Source of the DNA: Saxidomus purpurata
Lineage: Eukaryota; Mollusca; Bivalvia; Venerida; Veneridae
Direction: 5' to 3'
Length of the DNA: 64,000 nt
Assembly: GCA_022818135.1 (NCBI GenBank)
Contig: JAFMSR010000017.1
Coordinates: 3,467,333-3,531,332 of the forward strand
Below the pieces are notes generated by a model, which was not told where the DNA came from, did no database searches, and saw only the letters and a program-made list of their open reading frames with translations. Below are positions 24,960 to 35,481 of the stretch, one piece after another. How positions within the stretch are numbered: position 1 is the stretch's first letter; each line of letters starts with the position of its first letter. Made by a program: the position numbers and the translations under genes.

Positions 24960-26115
24960 CCGCCGTGTACTAACTTTTCCTTGATAATATTCTACAGGCA
25001 ACAATTTTCGTTCAACTTTCATAAAACTTGTTCAGAAGCAACCGCTAAATGATCTGTATGGAAAATAAACAATGGTGTGTGAAAACCAACTGTGCTACAA
25101 CTGATAAATGTAAGACATTGATAACAATCTACAGGTCATATTTTCCAATGGATTTTCACAAAACTCACTCAGAAGGTTGCAAGCATTCTGATGATAACAT
25201 GTATATAAATTGAGCCATGCTTTTTAAAAACCAACCGTGCTACAGTGATTAGTATAAAATTTTTAGAAGTCACATTTTCCAACGGATTTTCACGGTAAAG
25301 AAATAAGCTACGCTGTGCAAAAACTAATCGTGGTTCAGCTGATAATTGAAAAACCTTATTGATACACTAAATGTCACATCGGATTTGCCCAAAACTAGCT
25401 CATAAGGTAGCCAGAAAACTGTACATGACCTGTTTAGAGAATGAACCACACTGTTGGAACACCAACCGTGCTACAGTCGTTTATTGTGAAACCTTGATAA
25501 CATTATGCAGGTCACCTTGTCCAACGGATGTTCACAAAACTTGCCTAGAAGATTGCTTGCATTGATCTGTACAGAATTTGAGCTATGCTCTGCGAAAACG
25601 AACTGTGCTACTATCAATTGTTGTAAAATTTGATAACACTCTACAGGGTACATTTTCGAACGGGCTTTCACAAAACTTAATCAGAAGGTTGCCTAAAAGC
25701 TGTTCATAATCTGTATAGAAAATGAGCGCTTTGAAAAAAACAACTGTGCAAACGCCAATTATTTCTAAACCCTGATAACACTACATGTATATGTAACATT
25801 ATACTATGGATTTTTACAAACTTTACTCAGAATGTTGACTGCAACCCATTTTCGATCTGTACATAAATTAAGCCATGCTACCGTGCTACAGTCAATTATA
25901 ATAAAACCTTGATGATACTACAGGTCACATTTTCCAATGGATTTTCACAAAACTTGCTAGGAAGGTTACATGCAACCTGTAGAAAATCTGTATTGAAATT
26001 GGGCAACGATGTGGGAAAACAAATCTTGTTATAGCCAATTATTTTATAATCTTGATAACAGGTCATATTTTCAAAAGGGTTTTAACAAAACTAACTCACA
26101 CAGTCAAGTCAGTTA
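24960..26115. repeat. ~139-bp tandem repeat, about eight copies
   Basis: A unit containing acaggtcacattttccaa(c/t)gg, ttttcacaaaactt, gaaggttgc and caaccgtgctacag recurs at about 24990, 25131, 25266, 25505, 25644, 25919 and 26058. It is diverged, with no open frame running through it. Confidence 0.75.
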
Positions 26116-26119
26116 AGGA

Positions 26120-27770
26120 GAGCGATACTGGGTCTTCTTGGTCTCTAGTTTAAATATTTTCTGCTCAGTTAATTTTTCATTGAGTATAAGCTCTTTGATT
26201 TTTTCATTGAGGTAAAGTATGCATAGAGATTTTGTCAGGCTATTTCTCAGCAACCACCGGATGGAAACGGAATCTTTTCAGTGGAAACAGTCTTCTAGGT
26301 ATTCATTTATCCATTACTTTTCCAAGCTACGACGGGGGTATTAATCACCGTCAGTGATAGTTCTAGTTTCTGCTGCAAAGATTTTTTTGACAAATGCTAC
26401 AAAATCATACACAAAAGGAAACCCTACCTGTATATGAAATGATGTGCGGTTTAAAGTAATTCCAAAATGACGTTTAAGTAGAAAGCAGACCAATTTCAGT
26501 GAGATTAACATGGTTACAAACATTCGTGTTAAACTATGATTTCACAACTTTATGTTTGAAATGTGTTTCTAGTAAAACTAGCGTTCGAAAGAGGCACGCA
26601 CATTTCCGCATCTAACCAAGACTCGTATTGCACTTTGATTGGAATATCATTTTAGTATGATCAATTGGCCTGAATAATTCTCTATTTCATTTTCATACAA
26701 AAAAGAACACAGGAGAGCAAAAGTGTAAACTTGATTTTTAAATAAATTCTTTCAAATATTCCTCAGGAATAATCAGTTTTATTTTTCAAGGGCATTTTCT
26801 ATTTTTGTCTATCAATAATCACATTCTAGTGGGCTGTGTGGCTTTTGGATTTGGTCTAAACACAGCCGGCGACATCATTCATACGGTATTTATTTCGTTA
26901 AAGAGAATTAAATAAACATTCTAAACGCAAATCACGCGGTAAAACTTTAGACGACAAATGTGAATATATTTTATTGATATAAGTAAATGAAACATGTATA
27001 TTAAAATAAAAGATACACAATAATGTATTCATGATTGATGCATACTGACAAATACTGACTACAACCCAATAAAGTTCTCCAAAATGGCCCTGCAACATTT
27101 CCGTACAAGTCAACATTCAATTTATACAATATACAAACATTGTACTGAAATATTTTGAAAAAAGCCTTTATTTCATTGCTATGACTTCCTAAAAGGACAC
27201 CAAATGCTTCTGTTTTACAAAAATAATACTCTTAACTAGATCTTAGATATAGTCCAGTCAATCTATGGCAAAAATACCCTTAACCTCAAACTAATTGCAA
27301 CAGAAACAGTTATACTGATTTCAAATCTTACAAGTATACCTTGTAGCATATCAAAAGTCTAGAAAAACATGGTGAAAAATGCATAAAGCGAGTGATTATC
27401 ACAAGATTTAATTTACAATATTTCAGCAAATTAATGAAACATATGTTCAAAATAAATCTCAATTAATTCGTTTTAAGTCAAACTGTGTTCCTAATTTCAT
27501 TTGTACAATAGCAAGGAATAAAATTAAGGCATATTTATATGTTTAAAACAACACTTAAAATTATTTCATTAGATGAAAAAGCAAAAGTGGGTGGGGTATT
27601 TACATATGTATAAATAATACAAATGTACTATAATGATACAATATCAATATAACGAGTCATATGTTTTTAAACAGAATTGAACAAATACAAAAGTTCAAAA
27701 CAATTACATTCATGTCATTTAGCAAGTCATTTTAAATGTGTGTAACCAAAAATAATCCCATTCATGTAAG
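26120..27770. other. No gene seen; AT-rich
   Basis: The part from 26690 to 26930 is shared with the second segmental copy near 62960-63130 (gtggcttttggatttggtctaaa and following). No exon was identified. Confidence 0.45.
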
Positions 27771-28170
27771 TAATTACCTTGACCTTTAACCCACTACCCT
27801 TGTATTCTGCATCAGCGAATACTTATTTATCACCGATATCATATTTTTCTAAACAAAATGTAAATATATTGACAGATACATCTTATATATTTTCAACAGA
27901 CTATATCTTATTAAGCTGTTTGTGAACAGAAATTGTTCATATTACAAGTGTGACCTTGACATTTGGGGTGGTTCTTGCACGCAACACATTGTCTTGATGT
28001 GCTGAACATGTGTGCCAAGTTATTTTAAAATCAACCAATGCATGACAAAGTTAGTCAGGACACAAATTTGTGCATATATACAGGATTCCATTACTTTTAA
28101 AGTCTAAGTGTGACCTTGACCTTTGAGGTAGGAATATAGATTCCAGGCTTGACACGAATATATTGTTCAT
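27770..28170. repeat. tgaccttgacctttg-type repeat
   Basis: Three to four diverged units contain gtgtgaccttgac(c/a)tttg(a/g)g, ttgaagcacgtt or gtgctgaacatgtgtgcc. The style is the same as 7590-8200. It overlaps the 3' side of the propeller pseudogene. Confidence 0.5.
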
Positions 28171-28235
28171 TAAAGTTGAAGCACGTTGAACTGGACAGCA
28201 TGTGTTATATAAACTAACAATATGATTAACATGCT

Positions 28236-28470
28236 GTATTTATTTCAATTGTAACACTACTACATTATTTGATTTACTTTTATTGTTATTAGAGTGGACT
28301 TGTGTCTGTCAAAGCATATTTATACTATAGGTTTTGTTTACTATAGTCCCAAGAGTGTGTTTACCATCTATAGAATACTGCCTGATGTGGTAAATACCAA
28401 GAGATGACCTTTACCATCTACACATACACCAAGTGTACCTGTATAAGTATAGGTAAACAGATAATTCCCT
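28236..28470 (-). pseudogene. Decayed copy of the TRIM-type propeller C-terminus
   Basis: The minus strand aligns with the last about 250 bases of the intact propeller exon at 28525-28800 (shared: agacttgtgtctgtcaaa-like text, actatagtcccaag, accatctacacatacacc). It has small deletions and frame breaks, and the sequence coding for DPELSEAF is gone. It sits immediately behind the intact copy, so it is probably the remnant of a local tandem duplication. Confidence 0.65.
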
Positions 28471-28524
28471 TGGCTGCTTTTTGCGTTTTTAAACTCAAAT
28501 TTGTTTCCAAATGTTTTTTTAAAT

Positions 28525-29344
28525 CTATTTAAGTTGTAGAACAGTTACATTACTTGAGTTGCCTGCACATATTAGGGTAGACTTGTGTCTGTCAAAACAT
28601 ATTACACGAGGATTCTTTATAATGTCATTTCTGTTTGCTATAGTCCCAAGTTTGCGTTTACCATCACAACTGAATTGCAGTATACTGCGTGAGAATTCGT
28701 CACATACCAAGACATGACCTTCACCATCTACACATACACCAAAGGCTTCACTGAGTTCTGGATCAGTGAAAGTATACAGATGATTCCCTGAACTGTCTAT
28801 AGTGATAAGTTTATTGCTATCTGTGATGTATATCTTACTACCATCATCATTCACTGCAATAAAATGTATCAGAGTACCAGTATACAGAACTTGCTGCTTT
28901 ATACCATCAGTATTACACAGATATATACTGTTACAATCTGCAACATACAATCGATCACCATGACAGGTAAGACATTCATAATCATGTTCTATATTTACTG
29001 ACCTGGTTAGTGTCATGCTGACAACATCAACAAACTGCAGTTTTTTGTTGTCCAGAGATACTACAACTTCATTATTACCAATACAACAAACATCACTTGG
29101 ACAATGAGGAAGATCACACACCGCGATTACCTTGTACCTGTAATCGAGCTTCTTAAGTCGTTTGTGCACAAAGTCTGCAAGAAGAATCTGTCCTGTTGGT
29201 AACTTACAACAACCATAGATTCCACATGTGTAATTGTCTTCCTTTACTTTGATATACTCCACAGCTTTATTTTGGACAGTCCATACATGTGAACCTGGTG
29301 ATCTTTTTGCACTTTTAGCAATACTTTCGTTGACATGTGATATA
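28525..29344 (-). CDS. TRIM-type NHL/beta-propeller C-terminal exon
   Basis: One long minus-strand exon encodes about 272 residues ending NVTVLQLK. Repeated blades carry the pattern of bivalve TRIM2/3/56/71-like C-termini: IYGCCKLPTGQILLADFVHK, RLYVADCN, SKIYITDSN, AFGVCVDGEGHVLVCDE, RVICFDRHKSTLICAG. In such proteins the propeller binds targets (protein or RNA) and an N-terminal RING/B-box ubiquitylates. No RING or B-box was seen upstream, so either those exons lie further away or this is a propeller-only gene. A strong acceptor (cacttctttctttcag) sits just before 29344; without splicing, a Met at 29403 would give 292 residues. A second copy starts at 63841 and a decayed one is at 28236. Confidence 0.75.
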
Positions 29345-29403
29345 CTGAAAGAAAGAAGTGAAAAGTACAAAAAATATTTTTTGCCAGATGACTTTAAATG
29401 CAT

Positions 29404-30890
29404 TACATGAAACTGTGTTACGAGCGTAAAGCGGTGTTGTCCATATCATCGCGACTTTGGGTCCAAGTATTTATCGCGGCGAGTGTTTCACTTGACCGCG
29501 CTGTTCGTTTATCTACTTTTTGCATGTCAATGTTTTAGTTTAAACTTATGTGTAATAAAGGTTTTAAACCCCAGTTACATTAACAAGAGTGTAACTGTTT
29601 AAAGTGATGTTACTTTTAGAGGTCACCATCCAAACTATAAGAAGATAATTATTCTTTCAGAAAAAGTTTTGACAGAATATATGAATATCTATAAAAGTTT
29701 TGTTTCTACAGAACAATATGAAAACAGTTTTTGACTATCCTAGTCAAAATTGAAAATCCTTCTATTCTGTATGTTTAAATCATTTCTACCTGATTAAAAG
29801 AAGACATACCATATCAGTTAATTCTTACAATGTTTCAAACTGTCCGTAGTGTCTTGCCATATTACTTAACCAACATGCAGTATGCCCATTTTAAATAAAT
29901 AAATAGATTTAATAGATTTTCATTTGCATTTACGGAAGTGTGGTACGGATTGCCCATTCCAGCCGTATTCACTATTTTCACAGGCGGGCATTTTGTCTAG
30001 TTTTATAAAAACAAGTGAATGCTAGGGCGGGGCCATTTTTTACCCCAGGGACAAGCTTAAGGGCTACTACACAATGCTTCACACAAATAGCTAAGCTCTA
30101 GGCCTGACAGTTTCTGACAAGAAGTATTTTAAGTTTTACTATATAATTTATTTCTATGTTAAACATATGATCTCCACCCACCATCCACGGGCGGGCCAAT
30201 TTTGACCCTGCAGGGGCATAATTTGAACAATCCTTATAAAGGTTTACTAGAAACTTCCATAAACCAAATAACTATATTATGGGCCTAACTGTGGTCTCGC
30301 GGATTCATTTGTTGCCATAGCAATAAGAGTTCTGTATTTCTCTGAAACCGGCTATTGTATTTAATTGTAATTGGCTCAAATGATCACCCGTACTCCATTG
30401 GGAATGGGGGCCAGGTATTTAAAAACGATTCTTTTTTTCTTACAATGCTTGTCAGAATTTGATAATGTTGGGCACAAATGAATCAACTTTGTAGATTATA
30501 ACAACTGAAACTTTAGAAAATGAATTTCTTTAGATTTGAGGCGCTTAAGGACTGTAGCGCTTTTGTTCTATATTCTATGTAGGAACCGATTTAATTTAAC
30601 TCACAACAATTGATTTCTGTATGACTGCGAGATGCAGAAAAAAAATTACCCCTCGGAGATGAAGTCCCGAAAGAGTGGTGATAATTTAAAAATGATTCGG
30701 CGTGTCAGAATTTGATTATGTTTGACACAGGATATTAACTTTGTAGGCTCTAACAATGGAACATTTAGAAACTGGATCTTTTTAGAAATGAGGCCTATAG
30801 GTGGTGAAATACTTTTCTTATAGTCATATTCTGTATAGAAACTAACTAATTCTGGTCGTCTTAAACTAGCAGTACATATAGTGATTTGAT
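29404..30890. repeat. Spacer with gggcgggccaattttgacc repeats
   Basis: 29404-29950 shows no gene; a G+C-rich patch at 29430-29500 precedes the propeller exon on its upstream side and could hold its promoter or first exon. From about 29985 to 30330 two to three diverged units with gg(c/g)gggccattttt(a/g)acccc, ctaggcctgacag and ggtttactagaaact follow. 30420-30890 holds another pair (aaaacgattctttt... and aaaatgattcggcg...), with atgaggcctataggtgg-like phrases. Confidence 0.5.
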
Positions 30891-31349
30891 TTAATAGTTT
30901 CCGATGACCTCCAGTTTTAAATAATTATATGCCGGGAAAGATTTTTCCAATATTACTTTTAAACATTTAATCGTGGGGCGAACGGACTATGACTAAATGG
31001 GCAAGTTACTCTTAGAATACCGGGTTACATATGCACTGTCTGACTACCATGTTCCATTTACTATAACATTGTCAAAATACTGCTCGTTTAAGGTATCAGA
31101 CGGAAAAAAGGACGAAAGTAGGGACAGACGGACTTGTATGCCATATTCTCAGATCAGGAAATTTTTCATTTTATTAAACAAAAAAGATTGAGTCAATAAT
31201 ATCTAGTCAATGCGTTCTGAGACAAACTTTTAATGTTATTTCTTCTGTATACACAGTCATACTGCACTCAGTTGGTGTAATTTAATCAGCACTATAAGTT
31301 TAAGATAAACAATAATTCTTAAGTTTCTATATTGAATATTTAATACAAG

Positions 31350-31722
31350 TGTTACACCCCCTTGAGGGCCTCATTTCTAAAGAAATCCAGGGGCAAGTTG
31401 TGGATATAAGAAAGAGTTATCATTAAATTATTTGAGCCAATTACAATATCATTTTTATAACCGGTTTCAAAGAAATATAATTTTAATGTTTTCATATTGA
31501 ATTAACAAATAAAGGACAGTAACGCTGGAGATACTATGCCAATCTTGACGAAAGTTGCGTGTGTGTCGCGGCATTAGGCTATTGTATACTTATTTTAAGT
31601 TTCATGAATTCTATACATCGGCACCTTAGTTATGAATAGACGGACGGACGGACAAACGGACAAACGGACGGACAGACATCGCCAAAGCAATATTCCTACG
31701 CCTTTGGCGGGGGATATTAAGA
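31350..31722. repeat. Dispersed repeat ending in cggacggacggacaaacgg
   Basis: It includes acccccttgagggcctcatttct, ggacagtaacgctggag, tttcatgaattctatacatcgg, a run of ggac/ggacaaac units and ccaaagcaatattcctacgcctttggcggggg. This is the end signature of a dispersed repeat I associate with bivalve genomes. Confidence 0.6.
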
Positions 31723-31760
31723 AGCTGTGATTTTTTTTTTAATTTACAAGGTTTCCATAC

Positions 31761-31806
31761 CTTTGTATTTCTGAAGGGTTATCGTTCGCCATCTTATTAA
31801 CTGCAC
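31761..31806 (-). CDS. Orphan 46-bp exon candidate, copy B
   Basis: It has the same length, acceptor (aactttttcag) and donor (AAAG|GTATGG) as 6070-6115. In the frame shared by both copies it reads AVNKMANDNPSEIQR, with an internal ATG that could start a protein MANDNPSEIQR. The ending resembles the N-termini of DZIP3-type HEPN proteins, which makes a neighbouring HEPN gene start plausible. The next exon was not found. It sits about 3.2 kb past the stop of copy B, as its partner does for copy A. Confidence 0.3.
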
Positions 31807-31809
31807 CTG

Positions 31810-32930
31810 AAAAAGTTCGATATCAATTTATTTGAATATAAGATGACAACTTCGAAATGCATTTGTACACAATAACTCATAGAACATGTAATATAAGGTT
31901 GACACCAGAGAAATCATAACGTTTAGAGGAAACACTGTTTAAACAACAACCGTGTTGTGTTTTCACACCAAATGATCAAAACATGGACAGATCATTTTGC
32001 ATGTTCTCCTTAGCAATGAATGATATCTAACATGAAGATAGATGAAATTTGTTCTCTTCTTCAGATTTTACATGCAAACTATCAATCTATGAAAACAATT
32101 CTGTTATTTGCCTGAATTTATATGTAGGAATTAGACAAAATGTTCTTGATCTATTCAGAAGGATGCGCAGTTAGTCATATACAAACGTGCTTGTATTTGA
32201 CTGAGGGTAATCTTTTGTGATTCAGCATTTTTACCATTCGCTAGTTGATGATTCCACGGCAATAAATTGGATATCGCTGTAGGAAGTACTGAACTTTGAC
32301 TTTGAAAAAAATTTTAATACAAAGATAATTTGTATTTTCATATAAATTATGATAAGTCCTCATGTCATGCCATAAACAAATTCTCATAAATTGTTCATAT
32401 ACATGTAAATACGTCATGTATCTAGTTACACTATTTCAGAAACATGATTTTAAGTTTGTGTATAATTTGTGAAAGATGATCGTTCATATATTCTACTGAA
32501 TGTTATAAACAGTAAATATAGTGTTGGAAAAGTTAGCCAGCTAAAACTATATACAGTAATTTCTTTGAATGATACATGTATTACATATACATAGTATGCT
32601 GCATCCATGAGGATAGATAATTTAATGCAAAACTTCTGCTTTTCGCTTTAACAAATATTTACATTCTACTATATTCTGTTTTTATTATTATGATTATCGT
32701 CTGGCATCTTTTAACTTTTGAACATTACTGATTCTCTATTGCTGATTTGAAGAAAATCGCCCTCATAACATTTATCACATCTCATAAATAATACTAGTAC
32801 ATTGTAAAACAAATAGTCAATCTTTAAATAAAATGCTCAATTATAGACCGAGCTAACTGTTTCTTACTTCTAATATTTCTTTAACCGATGCTGATATTGA
32901 AATTTCTTATATTCTACATGATTTAAATTA
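31810..32930. other. No gene seen; AT-rich
   Basis: No exon with good borders, no long frame and no tandem repeat were identified here. Confidence 0.4.
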
Positions 32931-32931
32931 A

Positions 32932-33622
32932 GGTAGTAGACTTCTAATGAAAACCTCCAATTGAAACGCTCTAGCCTAGGTTGTTAAGCATTGGACTGAA
33001 GATCGTTTGAGGTTTTTGGGGGCGTAGGTTCGAATCCAGCCGGAACCAAATTTTTTTAACTTTTTCTTCTTTATTTTCATTGTTTTGCACTTTTCTTCAT
33101 ATTTTTATATTGTTTTAAGACTATAAAGAAATTAAATATTTTTTTACGAATAAGTATTAGCTTATTTGAAGGTTTTATTACTTGCAGACACGTCTAAAAT
33201 CGTCGATGGAGATTTTCAAACTCTAATTATTTTAAATAGAGACGGTAAAACATTGTGAATTTTAAGCATGCTTGAAAATTGTAATACTATCTGATTATTT
33301 CTTAAAAGTTTTATAAAACTTGTTAATAATAAAGTAAATGGTGTATAATTTCTGAAAGAAAATATAGTTCTTGTTACTCTGATACCAAATATGCACCAAA
33401 TTATTGAATAATAAATGAAATACATGTATTTTTTATCTCTTGTGTGATGTCATTTTATAAATAATTCCAAAATGGGGGTAGGGTTATTCAAATTCCTATA
33501 ACTTAGTTTTTTTCACGGTAAAATTCTTTTAAAATTTGTTTTTAAATCCAGGAAATGATACAGATTAAGAAAATATTAAGCCTATAATGATTTGAATTGG
33601 TGCCCATTAGGGGTGTACTACC
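32932..33622. mobile_element. 691-bp element with TTAA flanks and ggtagtag inverted ends
   Basis: TTAA at 32928-32931 and 33623-33626 flanks ends reading ggtagtag(a)cttctaatg and its inverted match ggtagtacacccctaatg. A TTAA duplication is the target mark of piggyBac-type transposition; the ends do not start with the usual CCC/CCT, so the superfamily is open. There is no transposase. A tRNA-like sequence lies inside at 32965-33047. Confidence 0.6.
32965..33047 (+). repeat. Type II tRNA-like sequence (Leu/Ser-like) inside the element
   Basis: It has an A-box tagcctaggttgttaagc, an anticodon-like region ggactgaagatc, a long variable region and a B-box gtaggttcgaatccagc, ending in ACCA and followed by TTTTTTT at 33051-33057. 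The long variable arm is that of tRNA-Leu/Ser. Acceptor strands do not pair, so it is probably not a working tRNA. Confidence 0.4.
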
Positions 33623-33787
33623 TTAACATTTCTCCTTCTATTTATGATGTCAATCATTGCATGTGTACTAATCGTTAATGACAAGTGATTAGAAGCAGAT
33701 ATACACAACGACTTTTTGAAAAAGACTTGATTGATTTAGTTCTGCAGCTACGTGTATGCCTATCAACGTTATATCGGGGGTTGACCA

Positions 33788-33945
33788 CAGGTGAAAATAG
33801 CGTAGCAGAGACCCAAACAGTGCGTTTTAGCTAAAATAGTCTTGTGACTATATATCAATAAGCTTCTTATTGATATATAGTCACAAGGCAATTTGTTTTA
33901 GCTAAAACGCCTTTTTTTGGTCCCTGCTGCTCTATTTTTACCTGT
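33788..33945. mobile_element. Palindromic MITE-like hairpin
   Basis: 33841-33862 and 33866-33887 are perfect 22-base inverted arms separated by three bases. The inverted match extends outward, with gaps, through gttttagctaaaa on both sides to caggtgaaaatag and its inverse at the ends. This gives a nearly complete 158-bp hairpin. No coding content. Confidence 0.75.
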
Positions 33946-33949
33946 AGGT

Positions 33950-34978
33950 ATGACATGGGCAATCAACGTGGTTTATGGATTACATGTAAAGTGCGTGCTA
34001 AGGAAGATTTCTGGACAAGGAGAAGTACCTGTTATGTTATTTGAATGACGCAAAGGCATAGCGACAGTTGTGATTCGGTTGTAACAAGTGAATGGAGTAT
34101 TTCCATGCATTACAAAGTCCCCAACCGGATATGTAGCGATAAGATGAAAATATGACCAACGTTTCATTAAAATCTTCAAAATATTAAGGAGATCTAGTCT
34201 CATAAAGTTTAAAACTGACGATTGATATTGTTATCAGAAAACAATAACATTTAACTTAAGTTTCATGAAGATTTTTACATGTGATAAAGAATCACCTGAG
34301 AACAATTTCTGATACCTATTCATTGATATCTGAACTAGTTTTAACTAAACTTTCTCTCTGATCTTCTTATCTATTCATTTAAGGATCATTGATTTGAAAA
34401 TGTTTCAAAATCTGACAGTTGGATACAAAATTTAGACAGAAAGGAAAATCGTGGCTATATACTCTGACTATCTCAGCCAATCTTGAAAGCAGATTAGAAT
34501 CATTCAGGATCAGACAACTGCTTTCTTGGGAGAATCTTACTGCACATACATGTAAGGGAAAACGACAAGTCGACAACTCACTGGTGGTCATATAGTTTCA
34601 CAAAACTTGGAATAGGGTCACATAACAGTCATTACCATGACACTGTTTTAATTCAAACACATAGTTCATACATAGAAGCTTTTCAAACTTATTACAACTT
34701 GAAAAAATACTGAAAATGTGACCAATGGTGATAGTGGGAAACGAATATTTCATTCAAAACTTTCGAAAACTCGTTAATTCGGTTACCGTAGCAATAAGTA
34801 TCTTGCATGGAAGTTAAAAGTTTAATAACTTGCTACAAGTCAAGAGCTGAAAATTGAGCATTTGTACAGTTGTTTAGGAGGACAAATTGTTGAGGACGGA
34901 CACAATAATCGCTCGCCTAAGGAAAACATGAGCACGTTGGTCTATGTGAGCTTAAACGCATTAATACTTCTAATATAG
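33950..34978. other. 3' flank of copy B, no confident exon
   Basis: It aligns in pieces with 6230-7380 and 8900-9214 of block A (for example caaccggatatg, and the last 250 bases before the stop). The block-A segment with the 8427-8684 exon candidate is missing here. A minus-strand frame (34203-33973) overlaps the shared piece but shows no domain. Confidence 0.45.
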
Positions 34979-35481
34979 CTACGCTACAAAAGGTTTACCT
35001 TCTATTTCCCTCGGTTCTTGTTTGACAACCATTATCCGATCAGGCAAGTCCACTCTATGCTCGAGGAGAGGATGTGGAGTGATTTCGGCTAGACACCTGT
35101 CAAGTTTGCTTTTTTCACAGGTGACAACAACGTTTAACTGCCCCGCCGTGACTGCAGAATATAAATGGTCAAACATGCTGTACCATTTGTACACCTCGTT
35201 CTTCTCATATCTATACCTCCCTGCAAACTCATCTATGATCACCAAGCAAGTATTACGAAAGCTAATGCTCTTTACATCGTTTGGCTCTGTTAGAAGTAAA
35301 CACTGTGAAGGCTGGTAAGAGGATGAAAGCGCAACTGCTGCTGATGTTTTCCCGCTGTTTTTAGGACCTGATAGAACAATGGCTTTGTTTGCCTTGAATT
35401 TATCTCTTGCCGCTTTAAGAGTGGATGCATCAACTTGTCCGCTGCTGAAACTGTACTGCTGAAGAAAGTTATCTGTCAACA
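34979..35481 (-). CDS. Copy B exon 4: intact P-loop NTPase domain and stop
   Basis: 167 residues, 15 differences from copy A by hand count, none in Walker A or Walker B. The C-terminal VKQE keeps the psi-K-x-E form. An antisense frame at 35022-35318 is only a shadow of this exon. Confidence 0.82.

Larger units (their letters stand above)
24430..29403. repeat. Segmental duplication, copy 1 (partner starts at 62340)
   Basis: Pieces at 24430-24640, 26690-26930, 28140-28250 and the propeller exon end at 28530-28700 align in the same order and orientation with 62340-62560, 62960-63130, 63640-63700 and 63841-64000. The 139-bp tandem repeat (24960-26115) has no counterpart in the second copy. Confidence 0.7.

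Noticed and set aside
35022..35318. Plus-strand frame over copy B exon 4
   Set aside because: Antisense shadow of a conserved coding exon; no splice or start context and the equivalent in copy A is not kept.
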